Source of the DNA: Ampullaceana balthica
Lineage: Eukaryota; Mollusca; Gastropoda; Lymnaeidae
NCBI GenBank assembly: GCA_944989445.1
Contig: CALYLW010000012.1
Span: 2,504,001 to 2,568,000 of the forward strand
DNA length: 64,000 nt
Reading direction: 5' to 3'
Shown here: one piece after another, positions 51,288 to 63,700 of the stretch
How the letters are laid out: each line of letters starts with the position of its first letter
How positions within the stretch are numbered: position 1 is the stretch's first letter
Position numbers and translations under genes: made by a program
The notes under the pieces: model-generated
The model's database searches: none
Told to the model about the DNA's origin: nothing
What the model saw: only the letters and a program-made list of their open reading frames with translations

Positions 51288-52383
51288 GGTTCACCGACAA
51301 AACGGCCTTGGACTAATAGATGGACTAATAGTAAAATGTACAATTAAATCAATTAAATATTGTATTCGTATTTTTACTCACCTATTCAGTGTCAGGTTTA
51401 GCTCACAATAAACAATAATAATGACATCACAAGAGTGAATTTAATAGCTTTTACTGTCGAAAGGGGGTGGCCTCTACGGGGCTCGGCGGATGAGTAAGGT
51501 CGTGGGGCACGGACCTGACCGCGACTCGGCGGCCTGAAACTAACAACTCCCGGCAGGCAATGCCAAAGTCCGATATGTTAGGTGTTAGGTGCTAGTCACA
51601 TATGATTACAGTCGCTGTACGGATCTTAGACAAAGCATCTTAAATGCATTGTCGATGATGAAAACCAAAGTACCCGTTGAGGGTCGGGTAAATCCTAAGC
51701 GACCGTTTCGTCCCCCTCAATTTACTAGCAACGCTATTGAGCGGTGCCGGTTTATGGGCCAGGAGCGCCAGTACGGATTAGCAAAAGGAACCGCGAAGAA
51801 CGCAGCGGACGCCAGCTCTGAGGAAACCTTCCAGTGGGGGTTGCACCCTAGGTAGGTCATTGATGATCCCCCGCATTGCGGCGATCCTAACCATTGAGAC
51901 TCGTATGCTTTGCCGGGGTGGCGCCGAAGTGGTAGCGGGTCATAGTAAGGCAATTCCACCCCTCCTTGTGAGGTCAACTTAGTGGGAGGCATCCTCGACT
52001 TTCTGTCTTAGATGCCCAGGTGGCCGCTTCAGAAGCGACCGCTCCGGGGAGGTTTTCCCAGCTGTCACGTCCTTTTCTGGGGGAGGGGGCCAGATAGCTG
52101 GGAGGGTCTTCCAGGAAGACCCATGAAGAGCACTATGCTCGGGGCTTTTGATTTTCTTCCACATGTAGGATCAATAGCTTTTACGGGAAATGGTAGCAAT
52201 CACGGTTGTTTGTTGACAAGAAACAATATAATATCACAAGAACTAATTTTACTTACAATTTTACCACTTTTTTTAACGGGTGAAAAAGTTGACAAAAGCT
52301 TAAAGTGCAAATAAATAAAAAATAATTTAAGTTTTTGTTAAAAAATATTAACAATTTGTCTGGGGCCGTTTTGACGGGTCACC
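51288..52383. mobile_element. Non-autonomous DNA transposon with nested insert (GGTCACC / GTCAAAACGGCC family)
   Basis: Left end ggttcaccgacaaaacggcc; right end in reverse gggtgacccgtcaaaacggc: imperfect inverted repeats. The body matches 9727-10139. It is split by the GC-rich insertion at 51455-52172. A further end fragment (ttttgacgggtcaccc) lies near 57855. Confidence 0.65.
51455..52172. mobile_element. 718-bp GC-rich retroelement-like insertion
   Basis: Inserted in the DNA transposon above and flanked by a 12-bp target duplication, AATAGCTTTTAC (51443-51454 and 52173-52184). No inverted ends and no poly-A tail. It is far richer in G and C than its surroundings. An 88-codon ORF (51589-51855) shows no family I know. 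Size and duplication length suit a SINE or an internally deleted LINE. Confidence 0.65.
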
Positions 52384-54729
52384 CACTGGAACACTAAGGC
52401 CAGGGGAGAAAACTCACAACCCAAAAGTAATTACTTAAACTTGCAAATTATGATTAATTACGAAGTGAGGAAAGAAGGATATGAGCGACTACAAATTTGG
52501 TCACGTCACGTGATCTTCAAGTCCATGGAATGAAATCTAAAACGTTGTTCCCCGGTAATCGACGTCTGACAATAACCTGTCTGGAAATGGTGAGTTTGTA
52601 TCCGTGCCCTGCCTTGATCAACCTCGGTCTCACTCAGCAGGGCTCGCACCGGACCTGGGGAATGTTTGAGAAGCTTTGCGAATGTGCTTTACTTCTTCTC
52701 TGACGATCAGCGGTGAAGCCCACGCCAGCGATTGGTTGGGACCCAGGCCACAGCACCCCTAGGGCCACATTTCTCCCACGCGCCCCTCACGTGATGATGC
52801 AAGAGAGGAAGACAGAAGTAGTAGTAGCCGGTAGTCGTGAACTTTGACCTAGTCAAGCGCGAGTGGCGGGTAAGGTAGGGAGGGCGGTGGTGTGTCCACT
52901 GTCCACTTGACACAACTTTATTGGGCTACCTTGACCACTGGGTGTACACATCGATCGCCAGAAAGCATAAATTATTGTGACCGAAAGTAGTGTAGCCATT
53001 GCCGTTGTGCCTTGTTGACATTTTAGAATATTCGCTACTGAATATTCTTCAGGCATCGATTATTGTAAGTATATACTTGACATCTAGCAGTGCTCTTTTA
53101 AATCGATATTTTCTTTGTAAAATTATACTATTTTTATGATTATTTATTGTCAAGAATCAAATCATGGACAAAGACCCCCCCCCCTTTTTTTTTGAGTTTG
53201 GGCGTTTGAGTTTAATAAAATGTTAACAAAGTCATAGCTTGTCACTTACACTTCGTCTTCATTGAATTCAGATCTTCTGCATGTCGTTCGACTTATTTTT
53301 CTTGAGTTGAAGCCATTTATTTTAATGATTAATGATATACTGCCATATAAATTATAAATCCGAACCAAACATTAACCGAGCCTATGCCGCATGCCTATAA
53401 ATGACTGTTTATGTTTGTTTAAAGTATTAGTATAGAGAAGATTTATTCAAGTAGCACTCACAACTCACATTCCGATTCCCTCTGCCATGTTGTGTTTTGC
53501 CTTATTTCTATTAGTATTAGGCCTATATTTCTTACCAACTAGCACCCACTTACTCAGTGTTCCAAGTAGCTAGTTTATATATATTAAGATGCTAAACACA
53601 ATTACATTGAGTTACAGTTGGGTGTATTGGAGGAATACTATTCTTAGTATAGAGTATAAAGCAACAGATGGACGTGAGAAATTAATTTTATTTTACATAA
53701 TGTCATAATTTTATAATTTAAATATTTTAAAGTGTTACTCATTCCTATTCATATTTTTTATTGTCCAATTGTTTTTCTGTTTATATTTATGTGGCAGATT
53801 ATACTTTTTATACAACACTATTTGTCAAGAAATCAAATTTGCTTATATACTTATTAACTATTGCCTTAAATAGGACTTTTCTGCTCTTTCTGTGGACGTT
53901 TGGTGTCATTTCATTGTCCACTTTGTCATGGCTGTGGGACTGGTTAAAAAGAAAAAAAAATTTAACTTCCATTCTTCATAAAGCTATTATTTATAAAGCA
54001 ATGCAACTTCACTCAATGACTTCAACTTCATGTTTTTCACTTGGTGTGTCATAAGGTTGTTTCCCCTGGATTTCATCATACTTTTGTTTACATACATAAG
54101 CAGTTGACTTGACCTACTAAACCAACGCCCTGAGTCACACTTTACATTAGTTTAGTTCAACCCATGATTTATTGACATGTTTGCTTTGCTACTTTATTTA
54201 CCTTCCAAATGACACATTTTCACAGCCATGTAAGATGAATAAATAACTCTGGACTTGAAATTGTGGTCTTAACTTAAGTGGCCTAATTTGCTTTTTATAT
54301 ATATTTTATAAACCTTATATTGCCTTCATAATAAAGAGATTTGATTTCTTTTTTTAGCTGTGCTGTTGATATAGCAATTAAGCAATAAAACTACTTTGTT
54401 TTTATATTGAATTTTTAGATAAATTACAACTCTTCAAGAATTATATCAAATATGGATTATAATAAAAAAATTTCTGTAGCAATTTGTAGCATGGGCATGA
54501 GCCAATTCAATTATGAAGTGCTTTTATGATAATGTATAATACAAAAAACTAGACTGTTTCAATAATTTTAATTTTAAATGCCTATTAACAATTTTTCTTA
54601 TCTGCAATGCATTGAATAAATAATTACTTAACTCAAAGAGTACAGTTGTTATGCAAAGCTAAAAGGTATTTAACAACTATTATATATTTTTAAAATTTAT
54701 TTATAATTTTATTTGCCTATCTTTCTCAG

Positions 54730-55496
54730 CTCAGAAGATGCGATTGGGTATTCCAGACAACTCAAAACTAGTTTTGCAGTCCCTGGCACATGCAAGCAGT
54801 AAACCAAACCCTGGCCATCAGTCATCTCAGCAGTCAGCTCTAGACAAACATCACCTGTTCACTAGACGCTACTCTAATCCACAAGGAGATCCAGCAGAAG
54901 ACACATTTGACACCGAGGTGCTGCACAAGTTCAATGTGACTGTTTCTGATTCTTCAAAGCTGATACTACCAAAACAGAACACTCAGAGAAATCTTTACAG
55001 CAACTACTTCCCGTACAGCAAGGACGACTCGGTTGCTATACCCGATCCCAACATGGTTGGCTCATCTGGGGCCCCGTGCCTGCCCCGCAGGCAGTCGACA
55101 CCAAATCTCCTGGGAATTAGCACGCTCCAAACCTTAAACCAAAGCAAAAGCTTTTGTGTCCCTCAATCAGATTCCAGTGTTGATCCAGAGAAGCACACGA
55201 GTGCACTCGCCACTTACGTCGGGCAACAGAACAGTGACATGCGTGTAGCAAAGCTGACAGACTCTAACAAACTTGACAACGGTGCTACACTCAGCTCAGC
55301 AGCACTCGGGGCCCAGAACCCTGTATTGGTGGATTCCGCTGAAGGTCCCACTTACTCTGAGAAACCAGGCGGCTCGGGCTTCAGCCTTCTGTCCCGCACA
55401 AGGCAGTTTGGGGCTTGGTTGACTAAAGCCACCGAGGGGGAGAGAGTTGAAATCACAAAAAAAGATCTCAATGTTTTAGCACCCAACTCTTTCTAG
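54730..55496 (+). CDS. Unrecognised protein, last coding exon
   Basis: Acceptor ctttctcag|ct at 54729/54730; stop TAG at 55494-55496. Read in the frame set by the exon at 37404-37632 it adds 255 residues: MRLGIPDNSKLVLQSLAHAS, a long Ser/Asn/Gln-rich middle with YSNYFPYSKDD and a basic PRRQSTPNLLG (kinase-site-like), and a C-terminus FSLLSRTRQFGAWLTKATEG with amphipathic character. No membrane helix. AATAAA at 55650-55655, about 155 nt past the stop, supports this as the terminal exon. The family is unknown to me; the low-complexity look suggests a largely disordered cytoplasmic protein. Confidence 0.65.
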
Positions 55497-58400
55497 TGAC
55501 ATGTGACAACTGGCAAAAAAACAACTTCAGGTCTGCTGTACACAGTAGATAATAATGTAATGACTGCTTAATTTATTGTTCTTTTTAAATAAGTATAGTT
55601 AGTTTTGTATTTCCATGTCATCACGGTGTCATTATAAATAATGAGATACAATAAAATTTGGTAATTGGAAATGAGAGGTTGTGGCAGCATTTAAATTGGC
55701 TCATGTGAAAGGATTTTGTAAAAACAAAGTTTTTCCTTGTTCTATTTGTATATTGACAATATAATTGAGTCTCATTCTATTCTAATTGAAAACCAGATCA
55801 GATATGTTTAAACTACATTAGTAGTCTTTATGATCATAAATAATTCTCAGTTTTGATTGGTATATATAACTCTAGAATATAATTAGATTGTTTTAAAACA
55901 GACACCTAGTCATTAAAAAAAAAGACTTCTTAAAGCAGGTTTTTGTGTCAAGAAGCTAAAGCTTTTTTTTGTTGTTGTTGTAAAACTCAGGATCCAAATA
56001 TAATTTATCTCATTAAGCCATGCCCTCCTAAACCTTTCATTATATTTGAATGTATATAAATATTCGCTCAATTCATTTCACTGTTTTGCAGATTCATGAA
56101 GTTTATTATGATAACCATTTAAATAAAAGTTAATTTTGCAATGCATCAAAATTTCATCTTCTGGTTAATGTAACTGTAACACATATAAGAATACTGAAAT
56201 CTTAAGTGGCAAAATAATTGGTATTTTTATTAAATCATTTACATCATTAACATAAAATAAAAGCCTGAGAACCCACAGTACAGCAAATATGCATTGAATT
56301 AACATCTTTTACATATATATATAAAGTGAATAGTTTTGTCAAAGTTTGCAGAAAGGGAAGGGGTCAGCATTTCTAAACTCCTGTATGAAGTATGGAAGCG
56401 CACAATCTCTATTAAAAAAATGTTAAGATTTAAAATTGAAGCAAAAGGTATGTTGTTTTTTTCACATGTTTCAAGGAGCAATAATTATTAATTATTTTGA
56501 ACACAATATGTATGATAAAATCTCAAGATATTGGTAATGTGAGTAGACCCTATTAAAAAAGGTTATTTCACTGATATGTCTCAGAATGTCAGAAATCAGC
56601 TCATTTAAATAGATTTAAAAATGTTTTTATGTGGCATAAAAGGTAATTTTAAACAAAACAAGCAGCTAAAACATGAATAAAGTAACCAAATTTAAAATCC
56701 CTCTGACACCAGTGGTCACTTTATTAATATATAAATGTGCTTCAAAGCAATGGCCTCTAAATTCAATTTAAGGTAAAGACATGGATGAAGATTACCAATC
56801 AAGTTTATGGTCAGTGTACAAAAACCTTTAATCCAATATTTATGAAAAGAGGAGAGGCAGAACTAAGGTAAAAATAATAATGAAAGATTTGGACATAAAG
56901 GAATGGAAGGTTCCAATGGAAAAAAAAATCAGCCTTATACCCAGCTAAGTACGATAAATCAATAGCTCTGATGAGCAATGAATATACATTTACTTATTTA
57001 CACGAAAGTCTCCACCATTATAATGTTTCACAACTTGTATAATAATAGTACATATGTTAGACAATGGCTGCTTCCCCTCTCCTAAAACTACTTGACAAAA
57101 CATGAATTCAAGTATGCACTTTATGAAAATCCATAAAAGTGCCAATGGCAATGGAACCAACATACATAGGTATTAAACTTATTATACTATTTGTATTTAT
57201 AAAGCTTTCCATCCTACATTCTACAATTGTAGAATTCGATGAGCATTCATGATAGGCTAAAGCAGTGTTCCAGTCATGAGCAGTAACGCCAGTGAAGTTG
57301 TTTCAATTAAATACACAAAAATAAATAATAACATGTAATATGAATTTACATATTAATATATTTATCTTGATTTGGAGAACTATTTCCTTACAGCTCAAGC
57401 AAGATCAAGTCAAAACTTTTATTATACTGTTTCAGGACTTAGTTAATTTAGGACCAGGAATTTTTTGTAATGATAGAACATTTGACTTGCACTCTGGCGT
57501 CCCGTGAAAAGAGAGTTGACATAAGAGCACAAACTCAAAAGTATTTAAGAAATAGAAACAAGACAAATCAGACGGCATTACCAATATATGGCAACAAATA
57601 ACAAGATAAAGATCAACAGAAGTCCCAATATTCAAAACGCAATTTAATGATGGATACAAAGATTCTTCACGTTCGGCTTAAGTTAGACTATAAACTGAAA
57701 TGAAATGTCTCAAAATGAGTGGCAGTTCAGTCTATAAAAGTTTTCTTTATAGCTACATTTATATTTGTAAGTTGTGGGCTTATACATTGTATGTAGTTCA
57801 TCTTGAAATATCAGCATATATTGGAATAATTGCTTTCAATGTTCATCTGCGCTCTTTTGACGGGTCACCCAAATTAACAATAATCAAATGTAAAATATGT
57901 CTCAATTCATAAACTTTTTACCCCCGTTTTTCTCTCTTGTTTAACCAGCTAAATTATAGGATTGCATTTACTGATAATAATCACACAAGACAATAGATTG
58001 AATAAATTTGAACGAGAAAAAAAAAGAATTATCTGCACATTAATTAATAATACTTTTCTCATGTTCTCCTGCACTGAGTCTGGCTTCTCATTCATGAAAT
58101 AATTAGTAAAATTTAAAAATATAAATGTTTTGTTATATAACATAAAATAGCATTGCATAAATGAAGAAAAAAAAGACTCAATCTAGTAGTAAATTAAAGC
58201 ATCCATTGACAATAAATAGAATAAATCTTTACAAAAGGCAAATAAATAAGATTGTTGATAAACTTGTAGTATAAAATAAAGCTTTATAGAAGGAAATCAA
58301 AATAGATAAATAACCCCTCTCGTTAACCAAATGTATGATGAATATATTTGTTTGTTCTTAAAATGTTAATGTTTTCATTGATATAGATCTAATGTATGTA

Positions 58401-60777
58401 GTCTCACAAAACAATAAATGTGTTTTAAAGCAAATATCTTATTATTGACGATTTTAAAAAAAAAGTAAAATCCCATTTAAATCTAACTATAAATTGGCTA
58501 TTTCACCACCATTTTTGTAAATATAATAAATTATTTTTTTAAAATTTGCATTACCCATTTCTTACAATAACTCTATGGCTAAGAAGTTTATGGATTCAGT
58601 TGATATAAGGTTTCAAAATAAACATAGTCAAATTAAAAAAATGAAATATCTATTTCATTGTAAATTTCTTGTACTGGGATTTTAAAAAACAAATCACTTA
58701 AAAAAAATTGTATTAGCTTTTATGATGGAGCCACACATGTATAAGAGTAAGAGATTGTAAATCTATACAACAGTGTTATATGAACCTTATTATAGTTTCA
58801 TTTTTAATTATACATAATTAGATTCAGATTAAAGGCTTGGTATAATAGGAAGCAAAATAATGAAACTAAAGCTTACAGTTTATGGCTTAATATTCCCCAT
58901 ACATCTCAAATCATAAATAGTTCATTCATAATTTAAAAATACTGTTAAGGATATATGCACTGGGTCACCGAAATCATTAGTAATCAGCACAATTCAACAC
59001 ATCAAAAGCATAAGTGTATTTTAGAATAAAAAATCAACCAATTTATAATGAATGTAAATACATGTCAAGTATAAATATATTTTTGGTCTACAAAACATGA
59101 TAAAAAATATTTATAGTATCCATGAGATAAAGGTAGAAGAAATACAACTTTCTGAACAGTCACAAGTGCAAGGATGTTTTACCTGAGTGTTCAGTAAATA
59201 AAAGATTAGTTAAATCATGATTTGTTCTTCTGTTGATTACAGTACCACATAGAAGCCCCGGTCTACAAAACCCACAGTAAGGAGATTAAACTACAAAGTG
59301 AATTAGCATATTGAAAAAAAATTTTTTTTAAGCAAAACATTAATCCTGTATTTAAAATATTTCTTAATCTGAAACCCCTTCTTGACTTGAAAACATTTTT
59401 TGAGCACCCCATGACTAAATTTTTTTTTAATTTAAAAAGCAAACAACCATATTCTTATATTTTTGGGGTTTCTTTATATTGAAGGTGAGGGAATACTAAA
59501 GAGTTTAAAGTGGATAGATACTATTTAAAGATGGTTATTTTTACTTTATCATGGAATCGCTTAATGTTGTGATGTACAAGATTTTCAAAATGAGAGAAAA
59601 TAATGGACTTGTATTTTTATAAAGGATGATGAAAAAATATAGGATTGATAAAAAAAAGGACTTCAACATACATTGTAAACACAAAAATAAACCTGTTATA
59701 TCCATATAGATGGGAGCCTTTACATTGTATAGATTTGGTCTCCCAAAAAATAATGATACATTAAATTTTCAACAAAAAAAACTTTAAAATTTTTATCATC
59801 ATTAAATATATTCACGTAAGGAATAAAAACAGTTTGAGTTTAACTCATGTAAATAAGTTTATGACATGAAAGAGTTACATTAGGAGCACTACCAAGACAA
59901 CTTCAAGATAAATATTTTAGATTTTTAAAAATCATCTTAAACATTTAATATATAATTATAATACATTTAAAACACACTGAGCAGGTGTCTGTAGCATAAA
60001 GATCTGTAAACCTCATCAATATATTACTGTACAATAAATTATTTTCTTATTCAAAATATAATGTCCCTCACATTAGATTGAATGCCTTGAAGAATGCTGA
60101 ATTCCCCTCAAATCTCTTTACATAAATAGAATTTTTAAAAATTATCTCCAAATCAGTTTTATGCATTAAAAAATGTTCATAAGTTACACAACAGTAATAT
60201 TATAGCCTCATAAAAATTCTACTTTATAAATATAACATGTAAGAAAACATGGGATGCACAAATCTTTCATGAGATAATTAAGATAAAAATCCTATATGAA
60301 TTAACTGCTGAGGCAGAATGGATTTGTTACAGCACTATTTATTTTATAAGAGAATTTCTGAAATGTTTAAAAACTAAATAAAGCCATGTATTTTATTTGA
60401 TCCAAAACTAATCTCTGGCTGGTCACAAGGGGAGTTAGCTACCTGGTCTCAATAAATGTAAAAGTAACAAGCTGGGCTGCAGTTTCAGATAAATATTTTA
60501 AACATACGCAGACATCAATTCTGACACATTACATTGTGCTTGTGATCCAAAAGAATACAAATCAATTTGGAAGAGTGATGGCTATTTATATTGATTTTTA
60601 TACGAGTACATGTTTTAAAAATACTTGAATGGAGCATGAGAAATTTTTCTCACAAGACACAAAACTTCATGACTCCACAATAATTTCCCTGATTACAGCT
60701 TCTAATATAATTTTTTTTTACAAGATAAATCGGTTCAGTTCACTGTTGAGTTGTTGTTTTCTTGCATGGATCAGACA
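55497..60777. other. Convergent 3' regions of the unrecognised gene and the SLC45A3-like gene
   Basis: Very AT-rich and without ORFs of note. The left end is 3' UTR of the plus-strand gene. Much of the rest may be 3' UTR of the minus-strand transporter, whose stop is at 60778. A small transposon-end fragment lies near 57855. Confidence 0.45.
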
Positions 60778-63700
60778 TTAAGCGAGTCTAACACGCTGAC
60801 TACTTTTATCAGATATGCACCTGTGGGCCTGTGCCTCATTTTCTATTATTTTGCCAATATAATAGATGGACAAGATCCCCATAGCACCGGCAGTGACCAT
60901 GTATGACACAAGGGTTCCGGTGATATGGACGATGGTACCCATGGCTGCTGTCATGACAACCTGAGACAGGAAGTACGACCAGTCCAAGACTGCAATGTCA
61001 GCACCAATACCTCGCTCTGTATCAGAGAGGAGAGCAGGGGGTAAATCGGCAAAGTAGATCTGAAGAAGAGAAGAAAAAAAATTTTGTGTTATTTTTCATT
61101 TATAATTTGAGAGCACATAACAATAGGCTTGAGAGTAAAATAATAAAAATATTACAATTTTACAATGCTGCAAGTACATGTCCAATGATTTCACTTCAGA
61201 AAAGGTAAGACTACAACCTATTTGTCATTTCATAATTTTAGTGCAAAAATAGAAGGCAATTATTAACTTTTAAATGGAAATAATTTGAAAATAAAACAAC
61301 CCCGTAAAAACAAAGTTTTTTACTATAAATCCCTTATATATGAGACATAACTAAAAGTATTGATTATGTGCAAACGCGACAAACATTTACAGACTGAAAC
61401 CGAAATTATCTCCCCTGGCTTTAAAACTGGGGGAAGGGGGGAGGGGGTGTGGACATGGACGGGTGGCGTCAACGCGTTAACTCAACTCCAGGTGATTTAC
61501 TGGTTAAAACACGAGATGTGTTCACCTATGGCCGGTGTGAAGTCAATTGACCCGTAAAATGTAAACAATAGCGACTTCTATATATAGTTTTATATAGATA
61601 AACTAAAAATGCATTAATTTAATTACGGTATGTTTCGATCGATCTGAAATTTTGATACTATGCATTGTTAGGTGACACGGGTCCGTGTGCCAAATTTCAG
61701 CTCGATCGCATGACGGGAAATGGGTCATTTTTTACTTCTGTTTTTCCGCTGTGCCCGCCCAAGACAGAGAGACAGAGACGGGCGGTGAAGCTAATATAAG
61801 GGATTTAAAAAGGTAAAAATGGGGATAATAGCAACTATATAACTATTAACAGGATGGTGTGATGCGTGGCTACTTTGCAAGATGCTGATCTCAACAACAA
61901 CAAATGTAATTATAACTATTATAAGTCAGATAGCATTTTAGAAGTTAGGTTCAATTCTAGCACTCCACATCTTACATCAATGACCCAGACTCCAGCCCAT
62001 TAACATAACTCTTTGACTGATGTCCTTGACCTTTCCAGACCTAGTAGTGGGTTTATCTCTTCAATGTAAACCTTTTTTATATCTTGGCAACTTACATGAT
62101 TTACATTATTGTTTTACCACCTCAATATCTTTAGATCACCAAATTCGCAAACTGCTTCTTTTCTACATTACCTTTTTATCAGCATGATATTTGGAGACCA
62201 GCATGAACGGGATGGTTGTGATGGTAGAGTAGGCGAACCCAGTTGCAGCCGCCATCAGGTTGACAAAGTATATGTGTCGTATCAGTACCATCCCCATCAT
62301 GGCAAACACAAAGGACACCATACCCAGGGTGAAGGTCGTCTTGTAGCCATACTTTTCAGTCAGGCGCTCGATGAAGAAGGAGAACACAGCAGAGCAAATA
62401 CAGTGCAGCAAGAGGCCCCAGCTGGCAACACGCACGCCCTCGTCGTAAGCCCTCCCCTCGGGACTATGAGGCGGAGCATTGGGGTTGCCTCCGTAGACAA
62501 TCTGACATGGGAGGGGAAGGATGAATAAAAACAATTAGGCCTGGGGAGAAAATAACCAGTTCAAAGATGCTAGTGAGAAGACCTGATGCTGATAATTCTA
62601 AACTTGTTAAGCCTAGTTGTTGTGATCCTACAGCACGATTGATTCTTAAGCAATCGCTGCAATTTGTGTACAAACATAATGTTAATCTTTCTTATAAAAC
62701 ATTTACATTTTTGAAGATGAAATCTAAATCTTTAAAAAAAAACAAGTTCAAAAATTAAAAATAAATCAATCAAAGAGAAAGAAAAAAGTATTTTAGGTGT
62801 TCCTACTATATTTCTGACTTTGGCAGTGGCTTCCCTTTATGTTTGTTGATTTGTTCATTAGAAAATAAAAAGTAATTTGGTAATTTATTTTGTTTAAGAT
62901 ACATTGTATCAAGGAACAAGAAATTACTAACTGGCAGAGCATTATCCGTTCAAATTTAGTATTTAAACTGATATTTGCAGTGGTAATTATTTGTTGCATA
63001 TTCCTTTAGGAACATGGAAATAGATTGCTTTGTTAACTTTGTATTTTCAGGAATAAAATTATGAAAAAATTAAAATTTTCCCAAACTTTCCTGAAAACAT
63101 TCATGTTTTGAATAACTTGTATAATTATGTGAAACAACCACACAATCCTTGGAAATGAATAAATTTAAGTGACACAGGACATCACAGGATATCAATCAAT
63201 AATACTATAAAAAAAACAACCAAGCCAAACAAGTTACATTAAGGACCTACCTGACCCACGTAATCTGTGTAGTAGATGTTAAAGCCCATAATGGCTGTCC
63301 ATGCACAGTAGTCAGCCAAGGCCAACAGTCTCAGCACCACGGGAACCTTGAACAGCTGAACTAGCTGACGTGGTAGCACCTGGTTCCCCAACCAACACAC
63401 ACAGCTAATAAAGTTGTTAAAAAATCTGCCCCTATTTGGCAGGAAACTGGTCAACTTGGCAAAATACCGCTTAAACGACCGGCAGTTCTGCATCTTGGCT
63501 GCCGATGCCGAGCGAGTTCGGCCTGATCTTGTCTGACCTTGTTCCAAATACAGCAGGCCGTCCTCGGAAGAGTTGCTGCTGGACTCGTAGCCGCTCTCGT
63601 GTGTGATTTGCTGCTTGGGAACTGACATGTGATTGGAAGACGAGGATGACATGGAAACTGTGGAGATATCAACAGGTGCAACGGACAGTGGCACCTCCTT

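Larger units (their letters stand above)
37633..54729. other. 17-kb presumed intron packed with mobile DNA
   Basis: Between the two exons of the unrecognised gene. No convincing further exon seen. It holds hAT fragments, MITEs, family A copy 4, the tRNA-Val-related element, the nested retro-insert and several short tandem repeats, listed separately. Stretches 41860-46740 and 52384-54729 show nothing I can name; parts of 38-53 kb look noticeably richer in G and C than the flanking DNA. Confidence 0.5.

Noticed and set aside
51589..51855. 88-codon ORF as a host gene
   Set aside because: It lies wholly inside the 718-bp insertion with target duplications; if coding at all it belongs to the mobile element, and I see no known domain.
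62109..62528. Plus-strand 139-codon ORF
   Set aside because: Shadow of the SLC45A3-like exon on the minus strand.
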